Shown: piece by piece, positions 46,785-54,893 of the stretch
How positions within the stretch are numbered: the stretch's first letter is position 1
How the letters are laid out: the number at the start of each line of letters is the position of its first letter
Source of the DNA: Neomesorhizobium sp963726065
Lineage (GTDB): Bacteria; Pseudomonadota; Alphaproteobacteria; Rhizobiales; Rhizobiaceae
Direction of reading: 5' to 3'
Assembly (NCBI GenBank): GCA_963726065.1
Contig: CAVSAU010000013.1
Location: 248,001-312,000 of the forward strand
DNA length: 64,000 nt
Position numbers and translations under genes: made by a program
Notes under the pieces: model-generated
What the model was told of the DNA's origin: nothing
The model's database searches: none
Seen by the model: the letters and a program-made list of their open reading frames with translations, nothing else

Positions 46785-47995
46785 GCCTCGTCCTCGAGCA
46801 GCCGAGCTATCATGCCGACGTCCGCCGTCACCAGCCCGTCGTCGAACACCGCCATCAGGCCAGGCGCCAGCACTTTGACCACATGCACGCCCTCCTTCTC
46901 GCCGGAGAGCGCAAACACGAACACGTCCTCGCCGCCGGCCGCGCAGACCAGTTCGGCGGCAGCGTCGAACGCGGGCGCTTGGTTGGCCGGGAAGCGCATC
47001 GCGAAATCGCCGATCGACGGCGCGTCGGCCGGCGGCGCCGAAATTGTGCGGGCGAACGGCGCGTAGTCCGGCCGGTCGATATCGTCGCGCGCGCCGGAGA
47101 TGTGGGTGAGCCGCGATTGCACCGCCTCCAGAAGCGCTGCGAGCGCTGCCTCATGCGCGTCGAAGCGGCAGCCGAAGCCTGCGGAATAGCGGGTTCCCGG
47201 GCCTTTCTCGCCAGCCACGTCGCGCGGCATGAAACAGCCGGCGACCGGCAGCGGCACTTTGCCGGAAAGGTCGAAGAACAGCGGCTCGAACCCCGCCGCC
47301 ACGCATTTCGCGACCGCTACGTCCAGGCCGACATGGCTTCCCGGATGGTGGCGCAGGGGCCGCGCGAAACCGTCGAGCGTGCCGAATGCCTCCAGCGGCG
47401 CGAGCCCATCGTTTTCAACCGCCTCCAGCAACGCATGCAGGGCCGCCCGCTCGAAGCCGGTCGAAGCGCCAAGCCCAATCGAGGAGATGCGGAATGCGTC
47501 GCGATCCCACGGTGCGTCGATGCGCATGTCGAGACCGACAAGCTCATAGGGCGCAAAGACACGGCCGCCTGTCTTCCACGATTTTCCCGGCACCCAGGCG
47601 CGCTCGCGTTCGGGGTCGAACGCGTCGAAAAGGCAGCCACTCAACCGGTCGAGCGGTACCGCCTGCTCGCCGGCAGTGATCAGTTCGGCCAACGAACAAT
47701 AGCGCTCGACCAGCCTTTCCGGCCGTTCGGCGATGGCCGATTCCGCGGCTTCCATCACCGCCGAAATGCGCGCCTGGTCGTGGGTCAGGCCCTTGCCCTG
47801 GTTGAGCGCCAGGGTGCGCGAATTGGGCTGCACGGCAAACCACACCGGCAGGCCGATCGTGTCCAGCCCGGTCAGGTCGCCGACGCGGGTGATGCCGAGT
47901 TTTGTGAGGAATTCGGGCGCAAGACACCGGGCGACCGCATCTGCCAGCAATGTCACGCTCTCCAATTGCAGGATGGGAATGCCACCTGCCTGCAC
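46781..47995 (-). CDS. YcaO-domain ATP-dependent cyclodehydratase/thioamidase
   Basis: A stand-alone YcaO protein of 404 residues. The ATP/Mg-binding glutamates lie in ARISAVMEAAESAIAE (E82, E85) and ALHALLEAVENDGL (E191, E194), and a third block is FGCRFDAHEAALAALLEAVQ followed by SRLTHISGARDDI. YcaO enzymes phosphorylate a backbone amide oxygen and then install azoline, thioamide or amidine. Coupling to TfuA points to thioamide formation. The C-terminus is not the PxPxP type of classical azoline-forming YcaO proteins. The start is GTG 47995 with only a weak ribosome site; no in-frame ATG is nearby. No frameshift. Confidence 0.92.
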   Translation of the reverse strand: MQAGGIPILQLESVTLLADAVARCLAPEFLTKLGITRVGDLTGLDTIGLPVWFAVQPNSRTLALNQGKGLTHDQARISAVMEAAESAIAERPERLVERYCSLAELITAGEQAVPLDRLSGCLFDAFDPERERAWVPGKSWKTGGRVFAPYELVGLDMRIDAPWDRDAFRISSIGLGASTGFERAALHALLEAVENDGLAPLEAFGTLDGFARPLRHHPGSHVGLDVAVAKCVAAGFEPLFFDLSGKVPLPVAGCFMPRDVAGEKGPGTRYSAGFGCRFDAHEAALAALLEAVQSRLTHISGARDDIDRPDYAPFARTISAPPADAPSIGDFAMRFPANQAPAFDAAAELVCAAGGEDVFVFALSGEKEGVHVVKVLAPGLMAVFDDGLVTADVGMIARLLEDEA

Positions 47996-48048
47996 TCCAT
48001 GAAATGGGCGCGAATCGATGCCGCGCCCATCGTCGTGGCGAAGTTACT

Positions 48049-48462
48049 TCACTTATCGAAGTCGGCGTCCTCGAAACCTGCAGGACCAGTGTTGAGCCTG
48101 GTGAGCGCATCCTTGATCGGGTCGATTTTATCGCGCGATGACTGGTAAAGCGCATTGTCGACGTCTGCGATGAAGCAAAATTCGGCTTCAGAGACTGTTG
48201 TTCCACTGCCAACGGCCAAGCCGAGTGTCTCGAAAAATGATGGATCATCCGGCAGCGGTGGCGGGTTGGCTTGGCCCAGATTCACGATGCGGCGTGTGCG
48301 CGCGGCGAGCAGCCCGAACACTTCCTCGTAGGTCTTGTTGTGCGCCGTCGCATACTGCTGGATCGCCGCCTTGGTGATGCGCACAATCTTCACCGGATTG
48401 GTCTTGATCAGATACAGCCCGCTCTCGCTGTCGCCGATAACGAACATTTTTGTGTCGGTCAT
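48049..48462 (-). CDS. 137-residue protein of unknown family, candidate substrate of the YcaO-TfuA system
   Basis: I do not recognise this family. The N-terminal half (IGDSESGLYLIKTNPVKIVR, then AIQQYATAHNKTYEEVFGLL) looks folded and helical; the C-terminal half is Gly/Ser/Thr- and Asp-rich, with one cysteine in SEAEFCFIADVD and the end LNTGPAGFEDADFDK. ATG 48462 has AGGGGAA about five bases upstream, a good site. It lies 12 bases after the BTAD regulator gene and 53 bases before ycaO, all on one strand. It could be the precursor or protein substrate, a recognition protein, or unrelated. No signal peptide or membrane segment. Confidence 0.75.
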   Translation of the reverse strand: MTDTKMFVIGDSESGLYLIKTNPVKIVRITKAAIQQYATAHNKTYEEVFGLLAARTRRIVNLGQANPPPLPDDPSFFETLGLAVGSGTTVSEAEFCFIADVDNALYQSSRDKIDPIKDALTRLNTGPAGFEDADFDK

Positions 48463-48474
48463 GTAGTTCCCCTA

Positions 48475-50400
48475 CTACTTGATCCCCGCCAGTCGGAGAC
48501 CCTCAAGAAGCATTTGCCGGCTCGCCTCGTGCTTGTACGGCGGTACAGCCGCAAGTGCATCGGCGCTGGTGCCCGGATAGTTTTCGTTCAAGCGTTTGCC
48601 GTAGAGATGCGCCGCTCTCAGATCGCCCGCGAGCGCGTGCGTGGCCGCCAGTATCCGCATGACCGGTTCGTCCGACTGCATGCGTCCGCACATTTCGATT
48701 ACGCCGTTAAAGTCGCGCTTGTTGAAGAGGATGCTCGCCCCAACCCACCAATAATGGTCCGGCGCCAGCGGATTGAGTTCGATGGCGCGCTCGAAGCGTT
48801 CCCAACCCGCGTCGGCCTCGCCCATGAGATAAAGCGCGTCCGCATACTGCACGAGAAAATCCGGCGCATGGGGGGTGAGCGTTTCGGCGATGGCGAAACT
48901 CTCGGCCGCGCTATCGAAATCGCGCTGGTAGAGCGCCACAACACCGTCCATCCAGTGGCCCGAGCCGGCGCCGGGATCGAGCGAGACGGCCGCAGCCGCC
49001 TCGGCGCGCGCCTTCAACAGCAGGTCCGGGTCGTTGCCGCCGAGCATCAGCCATTCCAGGTGGAAGGTCTGCGCGATCTTGGCCCGCGTCGCGGAAAAAT
49101 CCGGATCGGTAGCCGCGGCGTGGCGAAACGCCGAACGTGCGCGCCTGAGGCGCGGCAGGTCGCAATTCTGCAGGCTGATCTGCCCTTCGAGGTAACGAAG
49201 ATAGGCGGCGCCGTCGTGCTGGCGCCGGTTGTCGTCCAGCCGGTCGCGTTCGATCGCATGCGCCATCGAGGCCGCCGTCTGGTGGGAAAGCAGGCGGAAG
49301 GCAAGCGCCAGCTTCTGGTCGTCGGCCGGAAACTCGCCGGCCCAGATGATTTCGCCGCTGTCGGCCTTGGCCAGCCGGCATGACAGCGTGCTGGTGCCGG
49401 GGATCAGCATCGCGCTGACTGCATATTGCGCGTCGACCTGGCGTAAATCCGCCGCACCGCCGGGTTTGACGATCTGGAAACTCGAATGCGGCGCGATCAC
49501 CCTGAACGTGCGATAGCGCGACAGCTCGTTGGCGACTTCGCGCACCAGTGCCGGGATCAACTCGGAACTCGCGCCCGCGCGCGGCAGTTCCGGCGGCAGG
49601 AAGGCGACACGCGGCTGGGAATTGGAGCTGCGCTCGGGAGACGCCACCGGCTCGCCGTGGGAGTGCGCTGCGGCGAAGATGCGGCGCGCAACCGCCGCCG
49701 TTTCGGCTGAGGGCTGCGCGGAAAACTCCCGCTTCAGAAGGTCGGTGAGATTGTCGTAGAGACGTCGCGCCTCGTCGAACATGCCGTTTCGGCCATAGGC
49801 CTCGATGAGCGTGCGATAGGTCTGCTCGCGCTCGGGTTCGGCGGCCAGCGCGCGTTCCGCGATGGTCCTGAGGTCGGCCTCCTTGGCGCGCCCGTAGCGG
49901 GTGATCTCCAGCAGCGCCGTTGCAACCGTCGAAAAGAAGCGGTCCTTCAGCTTGGAGCGTTCGCCGAGCAGCCACAGGTGAAACTCGCCGTTCGCATCGC
50001 CGCCGCCGGCAAGCAGCTCGCCGTCGAAAATCTCGATCGCCTGCACCAGGTCGGCTATGGCCTGCGATTGCTGCAGCTTGAGAAAGGCCGCAAGGTCGGA
50101 ATCCTCGGCGCCGGGGCCGGCGATCAGCAGCGGTCCCTCGCTTTCGAGCAGCGCACGCTCCGGTGGCCAGGCACGGCGAATGCGCACCAGAAGCTGGCGA
50201 AGATTGGCGAAAGCCTCGTTTTCGCCGGTGTTTTCCCACAGCAGCGAGGCCGCCTTCTGGCGGGTCAGCCGGCGCGACGGCGACAACAGCGCAAGCGCGA
50301 TCAGCTGATATCCCTTGGCCGGAAAGGCAACGCCCGCCTGCGGCCTGTTCGCAGCCGGAAGCCCAAAAAGCTTCAGCAAAAATGCCCGCTCATCCTGCAT
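48475..50400 (-). CDS. BTAD/SARP-type winged-helix regulator with TPR repeats
   Basis: A 641-residue regulator. The N-terminal winged helix (about residues 1-100) shows FLLKLFGLPAANR, ALALLSPSRRLTRQKAASLL and NLRQLLVRIRRAW; a BTAD-type helical region follows (about 110-245: FHLWLLGERSKLKDRF, RTLIEAYGRNGMFDEARRLY). Residues about 280-400 resemble the segment found in adenylate-cyclase-type TPR regulators (LIPALVREVANELSRYRTFRVI). The C-terminal 200 residues hold TPR motifs (SAFRHAAATDPDFSATRAKI, RAIELNPLAPDHYWW). Start at 50400 (MQDERAFLLK); 37 residues more are possible. It is first in the ycaO-tfuA run and probably controls it. No frameshift. Confidence 0.85.
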   Translation of the reverse strand: MQDERAFLLKLFGLPAANRPQAGVAFPAKGYQLIALALLSPSRRLTRQKAASLLWENTGENEAFANLRQLLVRIRRAWPPERALLESEGPLLIAGPGAEDSDLAAFLKLQQSQAIADLVQAIEIFDGELLAGGGDANGEFHLWLLGERSKLKDRFFSTVATALLEITRYGRAKEADLRTIAERALAAEPEREQTYRTLIEAYGRNGMFDEARRLYDNLTDLLKREFSAQPSAETAAVARRIFAAAHSHGEPVASPERSSNSQPRVAFLPPELPRAGASSELIPALVREVANELSRYRTFRVIAPHSSFQIVKPGGAADLRQVDAQYAVSAMLIPGTSTLSCRLAKADSGEIIWAGEFPADDQKLALAFRLLSHQTAASMAHAIERDRLDDNRRQHDGAAYLRYLEGQISLQNCDLPRLRRARSAFRHAAATDPDFSATRAKIAQTFHLEWLMLGGNDPDLLLKARAEAAAAVSLDPGAGSGHWMDGVVALYQRDFDSAAESFAIAETLTPHAPDFLVQYADALYLMGEADAGWERFERAIELNPLAPDHYWWVGASILFNKRDFNGVIEMCGRMQSDEPVMRILAATHALAGDLRAAHLYGKRLNENYPGTSADALAAVPPYKHEASRQMLLEGLRLAGIK

Positions 50401-50664
50401 TTCGAACCGGTTCTGGTTATGTGAAGCTGAGACGATTTCCCGCCCGCCGCGCGCCGACGATCCCCAGTGTAGTAGTTCCTCGCCCGTTAAAAAAGCCATT
50501 CGACAACTCAACCCGGAACTGAATTTTTCGCAACGCCGACTGCCGTTGGGTAAGGGTCGGAGTCACGAACGTGTCACGTCGATTGGCGTGTTTCTCAGCC
50601 AATCCGTGACGGCGGGCGAAAGTTCGCTTGCGCTCTATTGCGCGGGTCACGGCAGGGAGTGGGA

Positions 50665-51273
50665 ATGGGTAGGGAGGTTCTGGCGCTTGCATGCCCCGAT
50701 TGGCGCGAGGCATCGCTCGCCATCGATGCGCGGAACGGCGAAATCGCCTATGCCAACTGGCGTGCGCTTGCGCTGCTCGATGCGCGGGCGCCGATCAGCG
50801 TCTTCGGCAACCGCCTGATTTTCACTGATCCGCGCCACAACCATCAGTACTTCACCGGCCTGGAGAAGCTCAGGACATCGCTGTCTGAGGAAGAGGTGTT
50901 CATCATCACCGGCTACAAGGAAGCGGACTGGTTCGCGGTCACCATCCATAATCCGCAAGGCCTCTACCGCGAGGTGCTGCGTCGCTCGCTGGAAGCGGCC
51001 GGCACGTCGCCGGACATCATCTTCGTGGAAATCGGCCGAACGAAGCAGGCGGCGAGCGCCGCGAAGATCGCCGCCTTTTCGGAAGCCCTGAAACTGACGC
51101 CGGCCGAGGCCGAAATGGTCTTCCTGCTGGCGCAGGGGCAGACACTTGCCGACATCGCCGAACGGTGCAAGGCCGCGCTCTCCACCGTACGCCAACGGCT
51201 GAAGACAGTGCTGGCGAAATCCGGCTGCCGGCGTCAGTCCGACCTGGTCCGCCAGATCGTCTCGCTCTGTTAG
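50665..51273 (+). CDS. LuxR-type HTH regulator, divergent from the ycaO cluster
   Basis: A 202-residue regulator. The C-terminal helix-turn-helix (about residues 140-195) reads LTPAEAEMVFLLAQGQTLAD, AERCKAALSTVRQRLKTVLA and KSGCRRQSDLVRQIVSL, of the GerE/LuxR family. The N-terminal 130 residues resemble a PAS-like sensor (LAIDARNGEIAYANWRALAL) rather than a phospho-receiver. ATG 50665 has GGGAGTGGG upstream. It is divergent from the BTAD gene across 264 bases, a likely shared promoter region, and so probably regulates that operon. No frameshift. Confidence 0.86.
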   Translation: MGREVLALACPDWREASLAIDARNGEIAYANWRALALLDARAPISVFGNRLIFTDPRHNHQYFTGLEKLRTSLSEEEVFIITGYKEADWFAVTIHNPQGLYREVLRRSLEAAGTSPDIIFVEIGRTKQAASAAKIAAFSEALKLTPAEAEMVFLLAQGQTLADIAERCKAALSTVRQRLKTVLAKSGCRRQSDLVRQIVSLC

Positions 51274-51312
51274 CGAAAGGCCCGCGGATCCGCACGCCGG
51301 CGCCTCTAACGA

Positions 51313-52392
51313 CTAGTTCGAATAGCGACGGCGAAACGCAGCGGCAGCCGCCCCTTCGGGCGCCGGTTCGACAAAGGATTCGGCCTTGTGCGCATCGTGG
51401 CGGGCGACGGCGCGGCGAACGAGCGGCGCAACACTGCGGCCGAAACCCGCCAGATCCTCGGCCGTCTCGAACCCATGCAGGTGAAAATCGCAAACGCCGA
51501 TGTCAACATAGTCCAGGAACGCCAGCGCAACCTGTTCGGCGGTGCCGACGATGGTTGTTGCAGCGGGTTGCGAGGCTGGCGACTGGCGGGTGGCCTGGAG
51601 GCGAAACCGTTCGGGATTGGTGCCGCCCATGAAGGGATCGGCCGCGATGAAGCCCGGCCGTCGCGGCCCGTTGCCCGCCGTGCGGTCCAGTTTCGCCCAC
51701 GCAGCCTCACGCGTTGCCGCCACGACTGGGCGCAACGGATAGGAGAAGCGAATCGCGTCGGCGCGGCGATGGCAGGCGGCCGCGGCGCGAACCCGCGCGA
51801 TGGTCTGGCGTGTTTCATCGACAGTCGCGGCCGGCAGGGCGAAGATATCGGCATGGCGCGCGGCGACCTTGATCGCGGTGCCCGACAGGCCGGCCAGCGA
51901 GAACGGTATGCCGCCGCGCTGGAACGGCTTTGCCGCCGTGAAGGCGCCCGAAACGCTGTAGTGGCTGCCTTCGTGGTCGATGGGCTTTTCGTTAGCCCAC
52001 AGCCGCTTCAGGAGCACGAGATATTCGTCGACGCGCGCCAGGCCCTCTTCATGGCCCTCGACGCCGTCGATCCTTTCCGGCTGGAACTCGACCGCGACCC
52101 GGCCGCCGCTCAACTGGTCGAGTGTCGCGAGGTGCAGGGCGGCGACCGTCGGCGCCACCGCGCCGATGCGGTGATGGAGGAAGACGCCAAGGCTCGAGGT
52201 GCTGTGGACGATGAAGGACGCCAGCGCTGCAATGTCCTGGCCTGCCGCCAGGCCGCCGACCGCCAGCCTGTCGATGCCGGACTCCTCCGCCAGCCGGGCA
52301 AGCTTGCGAAGACCCTCGCGGTCTATCGCGGCGTCGGCTGCATTCTTTGAAAGCGAGAGGTTCGCGGTGTGTCCGATGAATTCGATATGCAT
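51313..52392 (-). CDS. LLM-class flavin-dependent oxidoreductase
   Basis: A luciferase-like monooxygenase family protein of 359 residues. MHIEFIGHTANLSLSKNA at the start, FIVHSTSSLGVFLHHRIGAV, LDQLSGGRVAVEFQPERID and GIPFSLAGLSGTAIKVAARH form the TIM-barrel core. These enzymes use reduced flavin to oxidise organosulfur or other substrates. The start at 52392 is chosen because GGAGGAG lies about 8 bases upstream; five extra residues are possible. It follows a small membrane-peptide gene on the same strand. Near the sulfur-uptake genes, an organosulfur substrate is possible but not shown. No frameshift. Confidence 0.88.
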   Translation of the reverse strand: MHIEFIGHTANLSLSKNAADAAIDREGLRKLARLAEESGIDRLAVGGLAAGQDIAALASFIVHSTSSLGVFLHHRIGAVAPTVAALHLATLDQLSGGRVAVEFQPERIDGVEGHEEGLARVDEYLVLLKRLWANEKPIDHEGSHYSVSGAFTAAKPFQRGGIPFSLAGLSGTAIKVAARHADIFALPAATVDETRQTIARVRAAAACHRRADAIRFSYPLRPVVAATREAAWAKLDRTAGNGPRRPGFIAADPFMGGTNPERFRLQATRQSPASQPAATTIVGTAEQVALAFLDYVDIGVCDFHLHGFETAEDLAGFGRSVAPLVRRAVARHDAHKAESFVEPAPEGAAAAAFRRRYSN

Positions 52393-52483
52393 TGCATTCT
52401 CCTCCATTTGGGCTTGGCCCGGTGCGCTGGCGCGCTTGACACCTTCTGTTGCCGGCCCCTGCGATACGCGGCGGCCGAAGGCC

Positions 52484-52630
52484 TCAGTGGCCGATCAGCC
52501 CAAACACAAGGGCTGCCGCGAATCCGATCGCCAGCAGGAAAGTCAGCCTGCAGGCTGCGTCGTGCAGGGTGGAAACGCGGGAGCGGGCCGCAACCGCGCG
52601 CCGGGTAGTCGTGTGGGAAAGGAACGCCAT
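52484..52630 (-). CDS. 48-residue single-helix membrane peptide
   Basis: A short gene with a strong ribosome site, GGAGGTGC, five bases before ATG 52630. The product has a basic N-terminus (HTTTRRAVAARSR), a cysteine, and one transmembrane helix (RLTFLLAIGFAAALVFGLIG), ending in H. It lies between the LLM oxidoreductase and the EamA exporter, same strand. Upstream, at 52658-52674, the minus strand has the inverted repeat TCTATTAAATTGGTAGA. No family recognised; it could be a small inner-membrane regulator peptide. Confidence 0.6.
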   Translation of the reverse strand: MAFLSHTTTRRAVAARSRVSTLHDAACRLTFLLAIGFAAALVFGLIGH

Positions 52631-52793
52631 AAGCACCTCCGAACTCCCTTTAATCTACCAATTTAATAGACATTGTCGATTTCAAAATTCGCAAGCTCTC
52701 GGGTAACCCATTCCTCTGCGAGAGCCGGGCGCAGAAATAGAATCCGCCCCGCACCGGTTTTCGGCGCGAGGCGGATCGGCAGTTTTAGCGGAA

Positions 52794-53690
52794 TCAGCGC
52801 TTCAGGTTGACTAGGATGACGCCGCCGAGCGCCAGCACGCCGCCCAGTATGCCAACAGCGCCGGGAACCTCGCCAAGCCACAGGAAGCCCATCAGCGTGG
52901 CCACCGGCGGCACGCAATACATGAAATTGGAAGCGCGCGAGGCAGGCAGGCGCGACAGCACGATGGCCCAGGAACCGTAGGCGACGAGGCTCGGCACGAT
53001 GCCGAGATAGACCGCGGCAAACAGCGCCTCGCTGTTGGCGGCCGCCAGTTGGTTCAGCCCGCTGGGCAGTACCGGCGACAGTGCTATCGCGCCGATGACC
53101 ATGTTCCACGCCGAGACCGTGAGCGCCTTGTGACGCTTGAACAGGGGCTTTTGGATCACGGTGCTGAAGCTGTTGCAGAAGGCGGCGCCAAGCACGAGGA
53201 GCGCGCCGTAATCCACTTTCAGCCCGCTGCCTTCGCCGAGTGCGATCAGCCCGATGCCGGCGAAGGAGACCAGTGTTCCAATCCAGGCAAGCAGCGGAAA
53301 ACGCTCGCCAAGCAGCATCATGGCAAGTGCAGCGGTGATGATGGGATTGACATTGATAATGAAGGAGGCCGCGCCCGCCGAGACGGTCATTTCGCCGAAG
53401 TTCAGCAGCACCGTGTAGAAGCCGACGAAGACGATGCCGCCGAATGCGAAGCGCCAGATTTCATGAAGCGCCGGCAATGCCGGACGCGTGACAGCCAGGA
53501 AAATCGAGGCCGGCGCCGCGGCGATGGCGAAACGCACGGCGCCGAGTTCCGCCGGACCGAATGCGGTCAGTCCCGCCCGGATCGCCGGGAAGGCCGAAGC
53601 CCAGGCGATGACGGTCACGCCGACGGCAATAGCGGTCGCCATGTCGAATGACCGTGCGTCTGGCGAAAGTGCTGCGGCATTTGCGGTCAT
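52794..53690 (-). CDS. EamA-family (DMT superfamily) exporter
   Basis: A 298-residue inner-membrane transporter with ten hydrophobic helices, in two EamA halves. Typical segments are VIAWASAFPAIRAGLTAFGP, AGAASFIINVNPIITAALAM with LLGERFPLLAWIG, and in the second half SYNSFSTVIQKPL-like sequence and MYCVPPVATLMGFLWLGEVP. The start at 53690 (MTANAAALSP) is preferred; a longer frame upstream lacks family similarity. It is divergent from a GcvA-type LysR gene 86 bases away, which probably regulates it. The exported compound is unknown. No frameshift. Confidence 0.9.
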   Translation of the reverse strand: MTANAAALSPDARSFDMATAIAVGVTVIAWASAFPAIRAGLTAFGPAELGAVRFAIAAAPASIFLAVTRPALPALHEIWRFAFGGIVFVGFYTVLLNFGEMTVSAGAASFIINVNPIITAALAMMLLGERFPLLAWIGTLVSFAGIGLIALGEGSGLKVDYGALLVLGAAFCNSFSTVIQKPLFKRHKALTVSAWNMVIGAIALSPVLPSGLNQLAAANSEALFAAVYLGIVPSLVAYGSWAIVLSRLPASRASNFMYCVPPVATLMGFLWLGEVPGAVGILGGVLALGGVILVNLKR

Positions 53691-53776
53691 GGAAATCGTC
53701 CTCGAATGTCGATTTCCGCAATAGGCGCCCCGCCGAGCTGTTTGACAAACGATTAATTCGATGCTCAGCTGTGAGT

Positions 53777-54700
53777 ATGGATCACACCTCTTCACCCGTC
53801 CTGCCACTCGAAACCTTGCGCGCCTTCGAGGCAGCGGCGCGCACTGGAAGCTTCTCGTCCGCGGCCGAAAAGCTCAACGTCACGCATGGTGCGGTCAGCC
53901 GGCAGATCGCCAAGCTGGAAAACTGGCTGGGGCTGCGGCTGTTCGATCGCCGCGCCCGCGGCGTGGCGCTGACCATCGAAGGGCAGCGGCTGTTCCAGCG
54001 CACCTCCGAGGCCTTCGCGCTGATCGCCGATACGTCGGACCGCTGGAGCGAACCGCGCGGCGCGGCCGTCGTGCGGGTCAGTTCGATCCCGTCGGTTTCC
54101 GGCCTGTGGCTGATCCCCCGCCTGTCGCGCTTCGAGGCCGGGCCGACCCCGCTCAGGATCATCCTGCATGTCGACCACCGGCAGACCGATCTCGGCGACG
54201 AGGGCATCGACCTTGCCATACGCTGCGGGCGCGGGGCGATCCCGGGCCGGATCTCGCTGAAGATGTTCGAGGAGTGGTGCTTTCCGATCGCCTCGCCCGG
54301 GCTTGCGGCAAAAATAGGCGACGGCGCGCCGGCTCGGCTGCTCGACCACCCGCTGATCCACGATTCCGACGCGTCCGGGTGGCGGGCATGGTTCGCAGCC
54401 CACCAGATCGACTACCGGCCGAGGCCGCAGGACCGCCGGTTCGAGGATTACAATCTGGTGCTCGACGCGGCCACCCACGGCCTCGGCATCGCGCTTGCCC
54501 GGCCACCGTTGGCGGAAGAGCTGCTGATGGCCGGCAGGCTGGCCAGCGTCGACGCAAATACTGTGCTCAACCCGGTGTCCTACTGGCTCGACCGCCCCGC
54601 AGGCCAACCGCGCCAGGCGGCAATGGAGCTGGCGCGGCGGATCGGCGCCGAGGCGGGCCTCGACCCGCGCAAGCTGGAAAACTTTCTCGTCACCGGCTGA
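53777..54700 (+). CDS. GcvA-type LysR regulator
   Basis: A 307-residue regulator. The winged helix shows LPLETLRAFEAAARTGSFSS, AAEKLNVTHGAVSRQIAKLE and LFDRRARGVALTIEGQRLF; the effector domain contains the GcvA-like GIDLAIRCGRGAIPGRI and FEDYNLVLDAATHGLGIAL. ATG 53777 follows GTGAGT without a strong Shine-Dalgarno. Divergent from the EamA exporter, the usual arrangement for a LysR target. No frameshift. Confidence 0.9.
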   Translation: MDHTSSPVLPLETLRAFEAAARTGSFSSAAEKLNVTHGAVSRQIAKLENWLGLRLFDRRARGVALTIEGQRLFQRTSEAFALIADTSDRWSEPRGAAVVRVSSIPSVSGLWLIPRLSRFEAGPTPLRIILHVDHRQTDLGDEGIDLAIRCGRGAIPGRISLKMFEEWCFPIASPGLAAKIGDGAPARLLDHPLIHDSDASGWRAWFAAHQIDYRPRPQDRRFEDYNLVLDAATHGLGIALARPPLAEELLMAGRLASVDANTVLNPVSYWLDRPAGQPRQAAMELARRIGAEAGLDPRKLENFLVTG

Positions 54701-54893
54701 GAGGCAGCCTTGTGGCGCTGGTGCGAGGCGCCGCACACGGATCGCGTTCGACGGTAGAGGCCAACCGGCAGCCCAAATTTTTCTAATGGCTGATGCCAGC
54801 TATCATCGTTTGTCGCGGCAGCCGGCCAGCTATATCAAAATGACGTTCACCTTGCGATTAAGTCTTTGTAATCGCTTCATTCTGAGGATCGTC

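Noticed and set aside
46376..48148. A 590-codon open frame on the plus strand
   Set aside because: Antisense to tfuA and ycaO; composition is Arg/Gln-rich and low in coding features.
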